A stretch of 64,000 nt of DNA. It comes from Okeania sp. SIO1I7. GTDB taxonomy: Bacteria; Cyanobacteriota; Cyanobacteriia; Cyanobacteriales; Microcoleaceae. The translations under genes and the position numbers were made by a program. Positions 27,588 to 36,500 of the stretch are shown here, in pieces. Each line of letters starts with the position of its first letter. Position 1 is the first letter of the stretch. The stretch lies in the NCBI GenBank assembly GCA_010672585.1, contig JAAHGF010000004.1, forward strand, positions 134,489-198,488. Direction: 5' to 3'. The notes beneath the pieces are model-generated. The model worked only from the letters and a program-made list of their open reading frames with translations, made no database searches and had not been told where the DNA came from.

Positions 27588-28376
27588 TTAGAAAAAATTT
27601 AAAGTCTTAGCTAATAAAGAGACAGCACTAATAACTCCAATAATAATCATCAAGTTATTGAAGTATTTTGATAATTTATTGGCAAGATTTTTGTCTGACA
27701 AGGTACGATTAACAATCTGCCAATCTGAAGATAAAACTAAACTAGATAAACCACGCCAAATATCAGCATCAATTAAAGTTTGCTCTTTTTTTATTCCTGT
27801 TACAACTACAATTAAATTCTGTTGAGTTGGTAAGCGATATTCTTTCAATTCCAAAGCTAGTTCTTGTTGACGTTGGAGTGAAATTTCGGCAATTTTGTTA
27901 GTTGTATTTGGCAACTTATCTTGGAGTAATTTTTTAGCTTTCTCGGTATTAGTTAATTCTTGTATATGCTGAAAATCAACTTGAAAACCAAGCTCTCCTC
28001 CTAAACTTACAACTTGACTAATTTCTACTGTGAAATGTTGTCTTTCTTCTGTATTTAAAGCCGCAGCAGCCAACATTCGTAAAGTTCTTTCATTATCTGT
28101 AGAATCTGAGATTACCCAAGCTATAGAAATCCGAATCTGGCGATCGGCAAAATCAACTCGATCTGTAGGTTCGATACCTGTTAATAAACATAGTAAACTA
28201 TTATTTTTTCGGCTCAAAACTACTGAAGCAGATTCACTATCAATTAATTGAGTAGCTTCTTGAATAATAGTAGGTAAATCTTGTTTATCTATTCTGGCTT
28301 GACTTTCTTCAGTAATCTTTAGCCAACGGTAATCATCATCTTGAGAAAAGCCTCTACTTTCAATATATATTTCCAT
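27588..28376 (-). CDS. C-terminally membrane-anchored protein of unknown function, 262 aa
   Basis: A strong ribosome site (aaggaga) precedes the ATG at 28376. The protein is mostly soluble (MEIYIESRGFSQDDDYRWLK at the start), with an alpha/beta middle (ISIAWVISDSTDNERTLRML and NLIVVVTGIKKEQTLIDADI) and a single C-terminal helix (NLMIIIGVISAVSLLAK) before a short tail. No catalytic motif is evident. It is on the same strand as the GTPase genes at 29917 and 45194, and I infer it could be an accessory of such GTPase modules. Broken and repeat DNA between them weakens the operon argument. Confidence 0.7.
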   Translation of the reverse strand: MEIYIESRGFSQDDDYRWLKITEESQARIDKQDLPTIIQEATQLIDSESASVVLSRKNNSLLCLLTGIEPTDRVDFADRQIRISIAWVISDSTDNERTLRMLAAAALNTEERQHFTVEISQVVSLGGELGFQVDFQHIQELTNTEKAKKLLQDKLPNTTNKIAEISLQRQQELALELKEYRLPTQQNLIVVVTGIKKEQTLIDADIWRGLSSLVLSSDWQIVNRTLSDKNLANKLSKYFNNLMIIIGVISAVSLLAKTLNFF

Positions 28377-28529
28377 ATAAATCTCCTTTTTGAATTTTCA
28401 GATTTTACCAATAAAAACAATGAATAAAATAGATATTTGTATTTGGGACTGGTTATCGTATGTTTGTTAGATGAAATTTTCCTCAAATAGGAAAGTAATA
28501 ACTGTTTACTTGCTTATTTTTATCGATAT

Positions 28530-29054
28530 TCAACTTCCCAAAACTTCTTTATTACTTGCACCTTTCTGAATCAATATCTTAAGTAAGTCTGAATCTCCTT
28601 TCACCCAAAACTTTTCTTCTGTCGGGAAAATTTCTTCGGGATATTCAGTTGCAAAGTCAATTAATTTTCCTATCCAGCCATCAGGAACATAATGCTCCAT
28701 TGGAGTACCTTCAGGATAAAATTATCCTACTTTGCAATTGTCAAAATCTACAAACATAATCGGGAATAAATCTTGAATATCCCACCAGAAGATGGCTGAT
28801 GTGTAACGTCTTGCTAGCTCTATGCTTAATACATCTTTATTTACTTTAAACTCTGACATATAATCAAGAAATTTCCCAGCAGTCTTTTCATTTACTATAT
28901 GAATCCCAAATCTATCTGAGTCTTTAGAATCTGGTACTTTGTGACCATAATTTATGAATTCATCACGCCACTTATTCATATCAAGTACCCATAATTCTCT
29001 TTCACTTCTAAAGTAATAAAATTTGCCTTGATAGCGAGCAACTACTACAACCAA
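28530..29054 (-). pseudogene. Unknown protein gene split by one in-frame stop
   Basis: The frame from a TTG at 29054 encodes 110 residues (YQGKFYYFRSERELWVLDMN ... FVDFDNCKVG), stops at TAA 28722-28724, then continues in the same frame for 63 clearly protein-like codons (FYPEGTPMEHYVPDGWIGKL, later PTEEKFWVKGDSDLLKILIQ) to TGA at 28530. The join therefore restores one protein of about 174 residues. No ATG start is visible, and a stop lies three codons upstream of the TTG, so the 5' end may also be damaged. The family is not recognised. Possibly the remnant of an immunity-type or other accessory protein; this is a guess. Confidence 0.6.
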
Positions 29055-29289
29055 TTCGATTTATAAATCACTTATTTTCTTCTTTTAGTCACTTTTTTTA
29101 TAACCTTTAATATCGATTTTTTCCAGCCATTCATCAAATATTGGGAGTACCGATAAATTCATTTTAGCTTTATACCAATTTCAAAAAAGAATACTATAAA
29201 AAGTGGATTTTGATCGGATATGCTTAACAATAGCTTCTCCAGTTCATTTGAGATAGTTATATCTATCATTTTTCCCTTTTTTTCAATAT
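29055..29289. other. AT-rich gap upstream of the broken gene
   Basis: No gene called. A 25-codon minus-strand frame from ATG 29160 (MNLSVLPIFDEWLEKIDIKG) looks protein-like and may be a leftover 5' fragment of the adjoining pseudogene or of a lost neighbour. Confidence 0.3.
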
Positions 29290-29470
29290 TTACCGAATAA
29301 TTAAGGTTTAAAGCCTCTCACTCGCTGTGGAGAAACAAGCGGTTGTTAGCGTAGCTGTGAGATGGCGAGGAGACCTCGCCATATCCAATCGACCAAGAGA
29401 AGGAAAAATTTTCATTATTAGTCAATCCTCTTCTTTTCAAGGAGAGGTAATTGTTAATTATTAATTGTTG
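29290..29470 (-). repeat. Family A interspersed repeat, copy 4
   Basis: Reverse orientation: starts TTACCGAATAATTAAGG, has aagcggttgttagcgtagct, GATGGCGAGGAGACCTCGCC and ATATCCAATCGACCAAGAGA, and ends in AATTAT repeats. Confidence 0.8.
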
Positions 29471-29489
29471 AACCCTTCTTCCTTCTTTC

Positions 29490-29646
29490 TTACCGAATAA
29501 TTAATAATTAATAATTAATAATTAAATAATTCGCGCCTTGAAGCCTCCCCTTTTAAGGGGAAAAAAAAGAAAATATTCCTTATATTCAATTCCGTAACGG
29601 TTTTAACCAGAGGTAATTATCAATTATCCATTATCAATTAATGAAT
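29490..29646 (-). repeat. Family A interspersed repeat, copy 5
   Basis: Second reverse copy only 20 bp away, of the short sub-type: TTACCGAATAATTA, gaagcctccccttttaaggg, tattcaattccgtaacgg, and a TTATCCATTATCAATT end. The pair may have arisen by successive insertion. Confidence 0.8.
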
Positions 29647-29693
29647 TCTACCATTTCTAACAAACATTGATCAAATTGGTATTAGATAGTAGT

Positions 29694-29808
29694 AGACTGA
29701 CACATCTAAAACTGTGCACTCTTATTTTTGTTTCTAGGTGTCTTGATCTCCCCATCCCTCCATCTCCCCATCTCCCATCTAATGCACCATTTAAGGTGTG
29801 TCAGTCCA
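29694..29808. repeat. 115-bp element with inverted ends GACTGACACA
   Basis: Left TAGACTGACACATCTAAAA and right TTTAAGGTGTGTCAGTCCA are imperfect inverse copies. The interior is a pyrimidine tract (ccccatccctccatctcc). Only one copy is in the window, so the mobile nature is inference. Confidence 0.5.
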
Positions 29809-29916
29809 GTAGAGTGCATTAGTAAAGGTAATACACGATGGTATTAATAGGATTTGATGAAATTTCTAAATCAATAACTTAAATTTTTAAAGCACTCTAA
29901 TATCAACAACTATAAA

Positions 29917-30885
29917 TTATAATAAATCTCTGCCCTGAAGTACGACAAAACCCGCAGTATTTTTACAACCCTTAGAAAACTGAGTCAGAGCATTTTTAAT
30001 ATGAGCATCTAAACCAATCCAACTAACAACAGGTTGTAAAAATTTAGGGGTACGCCCTTCATGGTGGATTTTCAACAAAAACCGTAATAAGTAACGTAAA
30101 GGTTGGTCATTATCCACGGGATTATATTCAGCATCGCGACTAATTTTTCTAAATCCAAAAGTAGGTAAATAATTATTTCTTGGCTCTTCAATGGTTGTAC
30201 AAATTACACAACCCAAAGTTTGTACTGGAGTAATGGCAATGGCAACTTGAGAATTTAATGGTGGAGAAGATAAGAAATTAAGCAAGTCGGCATATTCCTT
30301 TTTGATTCTTTCTAATAATTGTTTGGCTGCTCTCTCTCCTTTAGTCATTTCCATCTCACATTTTACTGGAGCAAATATTACTAACCGGGGTTCTCGAATA
30401 TCCTGATAAGCTTCTTTAAACATTGCCGTAATTTGCTTTGGTTTATTCACGTATTCATTAAACTTTCCCTTGGACATCATTAATGCTGGCGTGTCAATAG
30501 CAATTACAACCGCAGCAGCATCATTCATTAATTGTCTAACAAATCTCCTCTCATTAAGACTAGCTTTATCAGAAATATAACCTCCTGGATAGTCATAAAA
30601 ATTCAGTCTTAAAAATGGCTTTTTCTCTTGTTCTGCTAAGTCAAAAATAAAAGAACGAACTTCTGAAGAACCGGGAATACCTGCTCCTGGTTGTACTTTA
30701 AAAGTTTCTGTGAGACTTTTTAATTCTTTCAGGCGTTTTTTGAGAATAGCGTGACTTTCTGCTTCTGGAATTAGTTGGAGGTTAGCCTGAAAACTAATTC
30801 TTTTAAATTGTTCGTACATTGAAGTTAATAGGCTAGTTTTACCAACAGCGCTAGGACCTAGAAGTGTGATTTTTAGTTCATTCAT
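29917..30885 (-). CDS. DO-GTPase2-like P-loop GTPase, 322 aa
   Basis: N-terminal Walker A KITLLGPSAVGKTSLLTSMY (residues 5-24) and a switch II/G3-like LNFYDYPGGY with DYPGG near 95-105. AAAVVIAIDTPALM and RLVIFAPVKCEM supply the following core strands. This pattern fits the TRAFAC double-GTPase (DO-GTPase2) group associated with bacterial conflict gene clusters (established family knowledge). It probably acts as an NTP-driven switch in the cytoplasm. A dynamin-like GTPase lies on the same strand 14 kb upstream in transcription order, with three kinase genes between. Length is normal for a single-domain member. Confidence 0.75.
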   Translation of the reverse strand: MNELKITLLGPSAVGKTSLLTSMYEQFKRISFQANLQLIPEAESHAILKKRLKELKSLTETFKVQPGAGIPGSSEVRSFIFDLAEQEKKPFLRLNFYDYPGGYISDKASLNERRFVRQLMNDAAAVVIAIDTPALMMSKGKFNEYVNKPKQITAMFKEAYQDIREPRLVIFAPVKCEMEMTKGERAAKQLLERIKKEYADLLNFLSSPPLNSQVAIAITPVQTLGCVICTTIEEPRNNYLPTFGFRKISRDAEYNPVDNDQPLRYLLRFLLKIHHEGRTPKFLQPVVSWIGLDAHIKNALTQFSKGCKNTAGFVVLQGRDLL

Positions 30886-30923
30886 AGTGATAATTATTCC
30901 TTGATTTGATGGTTAATTGATTG

Positions 30924-31457
30924 GTAAGCATTTCCTGCGGAATGCGGAGCTAACAGCCGTCAGCTAGCCTCCTATGGTCGTAACTGCGGACTTCAGTTAT
31001 CAGCTATTGCTTTTAGTGAGTGGTGAAGGCTTTATTAATTGAGCTAGAAAAATCTTGCGACAAAGGTCAACTCCTAAAGTCTATATTTAGGGCTTGCTGA
31101 TTAAATCTAAAAGCACTGACATATAAAGGTTGAGCGCATTTTTTAGTTAACAAAAGTCCAAGCTTAATGGTCTTAATGGTTCAAAAAAGAGCGCATATTA
31201 GGCAAGAGTTGGGCAGAATAATCCCTTGATTATTCTTTCTCCTATCTCCTCTATAATTCCCCGTTTCTCCTGTCTTCCCCTTCACGGTCGGGGGAGGGGT
31301 TAGGGGTGGGTTGTCTCCTGTCTCCTACCCTTACCCATAAGACTAGTGAAGCGCAAACCCTATTTATTTAAACCTCGTCCTTCAGCACAGAGTCTTATTG
31401 CTGTTAACGCAGTTCCTCCGCAGGAGGATAGCTGATGGCTAATAGCTGAATGCTTAC
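30924..31457. mobile_element. Family B MITE, copy 1, interrupted by a family J element
   Basis: Outer ends GTAAGCATT and GAATGCTTAC. Flanked by ATTGATTG on the left and ATTGATTT on the right (7 of 8). The interior matches the intact 186-bp copy at 45005-45190 on both sides of 31090-31360, where a J element has landed. The left arm also has a small tttcctgcggaatgcggagc insert. Confidence 0.8.
31090..31360 (+). mobile_element. Family J MITE, copy 2 (271 bp), nested in family B
   Basis: Starts GGGCTTGCTGATTAAAT and ends CGCAAACCC; flanked by TATTTA on both sides (31084-31089 and 31361-31366). Comparison with the empty family B copy at 45005 (tgtattcatttaaaacc) shows the site before insertion. 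Internal sequence follows the reverse complement of 19135-19427 (cctcctctataattccccgt shared). Confidence 0.88.
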
Positions 31458-31774
31458 ATTGATTTTAGGTATTATGAGGTATAAACACTAATAATAAAAC
31501 TTTTGTGGTTTAGGCATCTTGCCCGCCACAAATGTAGCTCACTTAAATGAAATTAGCTGTAATAGTGCTCTACCTATTTATACTTACTAGAGGTTTTTGA
31601 CAAAGGTAGACTACAGAAAAAAATATACAGCAGATTCCAGATTAATGTGATACAACTAACGGAATGAATATTTTTTACCTGTTCCTTATTCTCTATATAC
31701 TTATCTCTCCATCTCCCCTAATCCCTATTCCCTAAAACCATAAATATATTTACTTCCAAAAGGAAGGTCATATT
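31458..31774. other. Gap between family B and the kinase remnant
   Basis: AT-rich, with no gene, terminator or repeat that I can define. Confidence 0.4.
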
Positions 31775-32966
31775 TTATCTAGGAATCATGATCCTAAAAA
31801 TTGTACCTTGCCCAGCTTTTGAATGGCAGCTAATCATACCACCGTGTTTTTCTGTCACGATTTGATAGGCGATCGCCATCCCCAAACCTGTTCCTTTGCC
31901 TACTCCTTTTGTCGTAAATCCTTGCTCAAATAGTTTGGCTTTCACTTCTTCTGGCATTCCCGTTCAGTTGTCCGCAATTTGCACGACTATCTGCTTATTG
32001 TCTGCGCTTAATTCTGTGGCAATGGTAATAGAATTAGGTTCTTTTTCTATCTCGGCAAATGTTTTCCCTTCATTGCTTTCATCTAAAGCATCAATCCCAT
32101 TCGCCAATAAATTCATAAACACTTGATTGAGTTGTCCTGGATAGCATTTGACTTCCGGAATATCCCCATATTTTTTGATAATTTCAATAGAAGGTCTTTG
32201 CTCGTTTGCTTTGAGGCGGTATTTTAAGATCAATAAGGTGCTATCTATCCCGTGGTGCAGATTAAACTCGGTTTTGCTGGCAGTATCTGTACGGGAAAAA
32301 GTTCGTAGAGATTTGCTGATATTGCAAATAATATCGCATCCCTCTTTCATTGATGCAATCAATTTCGGGAAATCTTCCCTGATAAAATCGGCATCAAGGT
32401 CTTCAATTTGTTCAGCAATAGATTCTGGCAGGGAGGCATTTTCTTCATAGAGAGAAAGGATTGATAGCAAATCTTGCAAATGTTCTTGTGCAGGACCGAC
32501 ATTACCACCAATAAAGCCAACAGGATTATTAATTTCGTGGGCGACTCCCGCGACAAGATTGCCCAAGGCAGCCATTTTTTCACTTTGAACTAATTGCAAC
32601 TGTGCCTGTTGTAAATCGTTCCGTGCAAGTTGTTCTTTGTCGTAGAGTTGGGCATTTTGGAGCGCTAAAGGAAGGATATTCGTTATATCATGTCCGGATA
32701 ATTAGTTATAAAAAAACTTTCTCCTTCAACTCCAGTTCTTCTTCTTTCTTCCCTCTTTCCTCCTGACTCCTGACTACGGAGTCCTGAGGACTCCGTAGTT
32801 ATTTATTTATCACTGTTTAACCGGACATGATATTACCCATCAATTTGACCACTACGGATTGCCAGTTCTCCAGATTTATACCGCGATAGACTAGGGTACG
32901 TTCGCTTTCGTGGATGAGTTCAAGGCTTTGACAATTGCCTATTTTAATTGTTTTTGTCTCCATCAT
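31775..32966 (-). pseudogene. Third Ser/Thr kinase - histidine kinase giant: deletion remnant
   Basis: From ATG 32966 the first 45 codons (MMETKTIKIGNCQSLELIHE ... VVVKLMGN) equal the start of the two intact neighbours. Next comes a family D element (32686-32832), then 24 bases of kinase sequence (encoding EYPSF), and directly the C-terminal part: LPLALQNAQLYDKEQLARN, the H-box GNLVAGVAHEINNPVGFIGG, and the ATPase half up to QIADN. There an in-frame TGA replaces the glycine codon of the N-G box (ADNG-GM in the intact copies), followed by MPEEVKAKLFEQGFTTKGVG. Roughly 1400 internal codons are missing and the junction is out of frame, so three independent lesions prove it dead. Confidence 0.92.
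32686..32832. mobile_element. Family D MITE, copy 2 (147 bp), inside the kinase remnant
   Basis: Perfect 12-bp inverted ends TATCATGTCCGG / CCGGACATGATA. Flanked by TTA on both sides; the empty site is preserved in the paralogue at about 38729-38735 (cgttaccc). Interior has a ggagtcctgaggactcc palindrome (about 32778-32796). Confidence 0.92.
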
Positions 32967-33197
32967 TTGGCTGAATTTGTTTGTCTTTGATCCCACGTTC
33001 CGCACGTCAAGAGCGTAACATCAAAAGTAGCATAAAAAATGGTAGCTTGATAAGTATTTATACTGTAAAAATTATCTTCATTGAGCTTTCTCAGAAGTCA
33101 AATTCTCAGGAAAATATTAAGCATAAATACTTAATGGAGCCAGACAATTAGTCGGTATCATTCCCTACTGACTAATGACTATTGACTACTCACCTTT

Positions 33198-33360
33198 TTA
33201 CCGAAGAATTAATAATTAAATAATTAAATAATTAAATAATTTAGGTTTAAAGCCTCCCCTTTCAAGGGGAAACAAGAAAAAATTTTCCTTTTATTCAATC
33301 CTCTTCCTTTTAGGGAGAGGTAATTATCAATTATCCATTATCAATTATCAATTATTGAAT
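33198..33360 (-). repeat. Family A interspersed repeat, copy 6
   Basis: Reverse orientation: TTACCGAAGAATTAATAATT, aagcctcccctttcaagggg, gagaggtaattatcaattat. It lies between the kinase remnant and its displaced upstream block (33391-33447), so it is part of a roughly 400-bp insertion into the old promoter region. Confidence 0.8.
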
Positions 33361-33390
33361 ACATTTTGTCGTACTGAATGTAGGTTGGAG

Positions 33391-33447
33391 TCTAATTTTT
33401 ATCATATCTATACCTATTTTAATTCGTTTTTTTCTGAAAGTCCAACC
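33391..33447 (-). promoter_or_regulatory. Conserved upstream block of the kinase genes (displaced copy)
   Basis: AGTCTAATTTTTATCAT...CTATACCTATTTTAATTC...CTGAAAGTCCA occurs immediately upstream of both intact kinase genes (38887-38945; 44499-44556) and here, about 425 bp away from the remnant's start. Conservation probably reflects recent duplication; a promoter function is possible. Confidence 0.5.
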
Positions 33448-33536
33448 ATGATCAAGCTGTATGTTTTCATTAATTATTAGTATTGCCGGAATACTCACTT
33501 GGTGGTTCTTGCTACAGTTTTAAGGAAAACCATATT

Positions 33537-36500
33537 TTATCTAGGAATCACGAGCGTAAAAATTGTACCTTGCCCAACTGTTGAATCACAGCTAATCATA
33601 CCACCGTGTTTTTCTGTCACGATTTGATAGGCGATCGCTAACCCCAATCCCGTCCCTTTGCCTACTTCTTTTGTGGTAAAAAAAGGATCGAAAAGTTGCT
33701 TTTGCGTTTGTTCACTCATGCCCACTCCATTGTCAGCTATCGTAATCTTCACTTGTTTTCCATCTGTTTCCGTGCTAATGCGAATACTTAGGCCATCTTG
33801 ACCCTCACATTCTTCCAAAGCATCAATGGCATTATTCAGTATATTCAGAAACACTTGATTTAATTGTCCGGCATAACATTCCACTAAAGGTAATTTTCCA
33901 TATTCTTTAACTATTTCAATTTCTGCTCGTTTTTCCTGTTTTTGCAACCGATGTTGTAACACCGTTAAGGTACTTTCAATCCCTTTATGTAAATCTACAC
34001 GTTTGAATTTTGACTCATCGAGACGTGCAAAACTTCGTAGAGATGTGACTATATTTTTGATGCGCTCGCTCCCATTTTTCATAGATTTCAACAGTTTTTC
34101 AAAGTCAGAACGCAGGAACTCTAAATCCATCTGTTCTATGGCGATTTCAATGTCCTGGTGCGGTTGAGGATAGTGGCTTTGATAAAGGGCAAGTAATTCC
34201 AGCACTTCTTCCATATATGTGTTGGCATGGGTAATATTGCCATGAATAAAACTTATGGGATTGTTAATTTCATGGGCAACTCCTGCTACCATTTGACCCA
34301 AACTAAACATTTTTTCGCTTTGAATCAATTGGATTTGGGTTTGTTGTAGTTCGTGGAGTTCTCGTTCCAGTTCCAGAGCTTTACGGGATTCTTGATAAAG
34401 GCGAGCATTTTCTAGGGTAATTGCTGCTTGAGCGCAGAGCAGAGAGAGAACTTCCACCCGCTCTTCGGTAAAAGTACCCGTGGATTGATTGTTTTCTAGG
34501 TAGAGAATGCCTCGGAGCTTGCCCCGGTCTTGCAAAGGCAAACAAAGTAGAGAAAGGCTTTGATGGTCTTGAATATAAGGGTCTCTTTGATATCGTGTTT
34601 CTTGGCGAGCATCGTCTAAAATTAGAGGTATTTGGGTGCGTTTGACTGTATTGACTATCTCCAAGGGAACTTGGTTGGTTTCCTCTACTGGGATAGAGTC
34701 TTTTTGGTCAATTTTTCCGTTGATAACTTGTGCTTCTAACCTTAATATGCCATTGTTAAATAGCATCAAAGTGGCGGTTTCGGCTCCGGCATTTTCTAAA
34801 ATAATCTGCATTAAATTAGCAATGACGCGCTCAGTTTCAATATCTCGCGATAAGGAGCGGGAGGCTTTCATTAAAGTTGCGAAATCTAAGATTCCGACTC
34901 CATCAGTAATGTTGGTGGTGTTCGTGTTACCTTTGGTAAAGGTACTCTTGGCGGTCAATTCTGTGGTGGAACGCTGGAGAATGGGGGTTAACAGTTGCCG
35001 ATAGCGTTGTTCTAAGTCCTGGGTTTTGGCTTTAGTTCCCCACTGAGCGTAACAATAATAGGCTTCTTGCATATGAAGGGCTGCATATTTTTCTTTGCCC
35101 CAGTCGAGATAGAATTTCGCAAACAGTTCGTTAGCTAGGGCTTCTTCTTGAATATATTCGTTTTCTTTGGCTCCCGCAATGGCGCGGTCGTAAAGTTCCA
35201 TTGCTTCCAGATTTTTTCCTAAAACGCGATACCGTTCGGCCTCAATTATGTCGTATTTGTGTTGGTAATTCTCTGGAGCTTGGCTAGCCCAATATTGCAT
35301 AATTTTCTGATTTTTAGCAACTTGCGAGATTGCACAATCGCGTTGTTTCAGTTCGTCAGGGAGCGCTGCCAAAGTTGCTAGAGAATGATAAAAATTTTGC
35401 TCTCCGACTGTAATCATGCCTACAACTGCTTCCATATATTCGGCTGCACGTTCCAAATGATCTAATGCTTCGTTAAATTGATGGAACAGATAGCAAAGTC
35501 TTCCTTTAGCAAGATATATACTAAATAACAGAGCAGCATTAGGCGACTCTAAAAAAATAGGCAACATTTTCGCCTCATCAAAAACCAAACCTGTTAATAA
35601 ATAGGGACAATCATTTTGGCCTAACAAATTTTTAACAACTTGCAAGCCCATCGAATGTTCTTGAATGGTATATTCTTGCTGAAGATTAATTGCTAAATTC
35701 AAATATGTCTCACGTTTGCGTTCTAGAGAATCCAAAGGTTCGCCGATCGCAAGATTTTGGTTGCTACAACAGCTACTCGCATAACCAGCATATTCAATAT
35801 CTCCAACTTCTAATCCGATTTGAATCGCATCTTGCAGGGGATTGATAGTTGTTTTAGTATGTTCTTTCCAATGCCGAATATTACCGTTAAAAACTAGCAG
35901 CATTCGTGCCTTAATCTCTTTAGCCACAAATTTATCCAATAATTTCAATGCAACTTTGCCATAACGATAGCCTAATTCTATATCTTGAGCTTGGAGGAAA
36001 CCGCACAGCAATAATCCATAAAGTACATACCCATAAGCAGAGTGAAACGAGTTCCCATACTCAAGAGATCGTGCCATTGTCGTAAAGATAATCTTAGGCA
36101 TCAATGGAGGATCGGCAAAATAAGCAGATGAAATGAGACTCATTAAAATTCGCATGGTTGCAAGATGATGTGGATCTTGCATTTCAGGTAAATCAATTAA
36201 GGCTTCAACTTCTGATTGTCCTGGAGGAATTTCCACTAATTCGACTTCAAGCATATTTAATACTTCTAATCCTAAGTTCACTGCTGCCATCATTTCCAGC
36301 CGGGCAACGTGCATTGAAATTTTTATTTCGTAAATTCGCACGCGATCAAGTAAACTATGAGCATTGTTTAAGACAATCTCTGCTAAAGCACTCGCCCGTT
36401 TAAAATTAGCATTAGGATATTCAGATTCAATCGCATTAATATAGCAATCAAGGGTTAGATTATATTGGCTCGTCCAACAATCTGCGGGAAGCAAGCGCAA

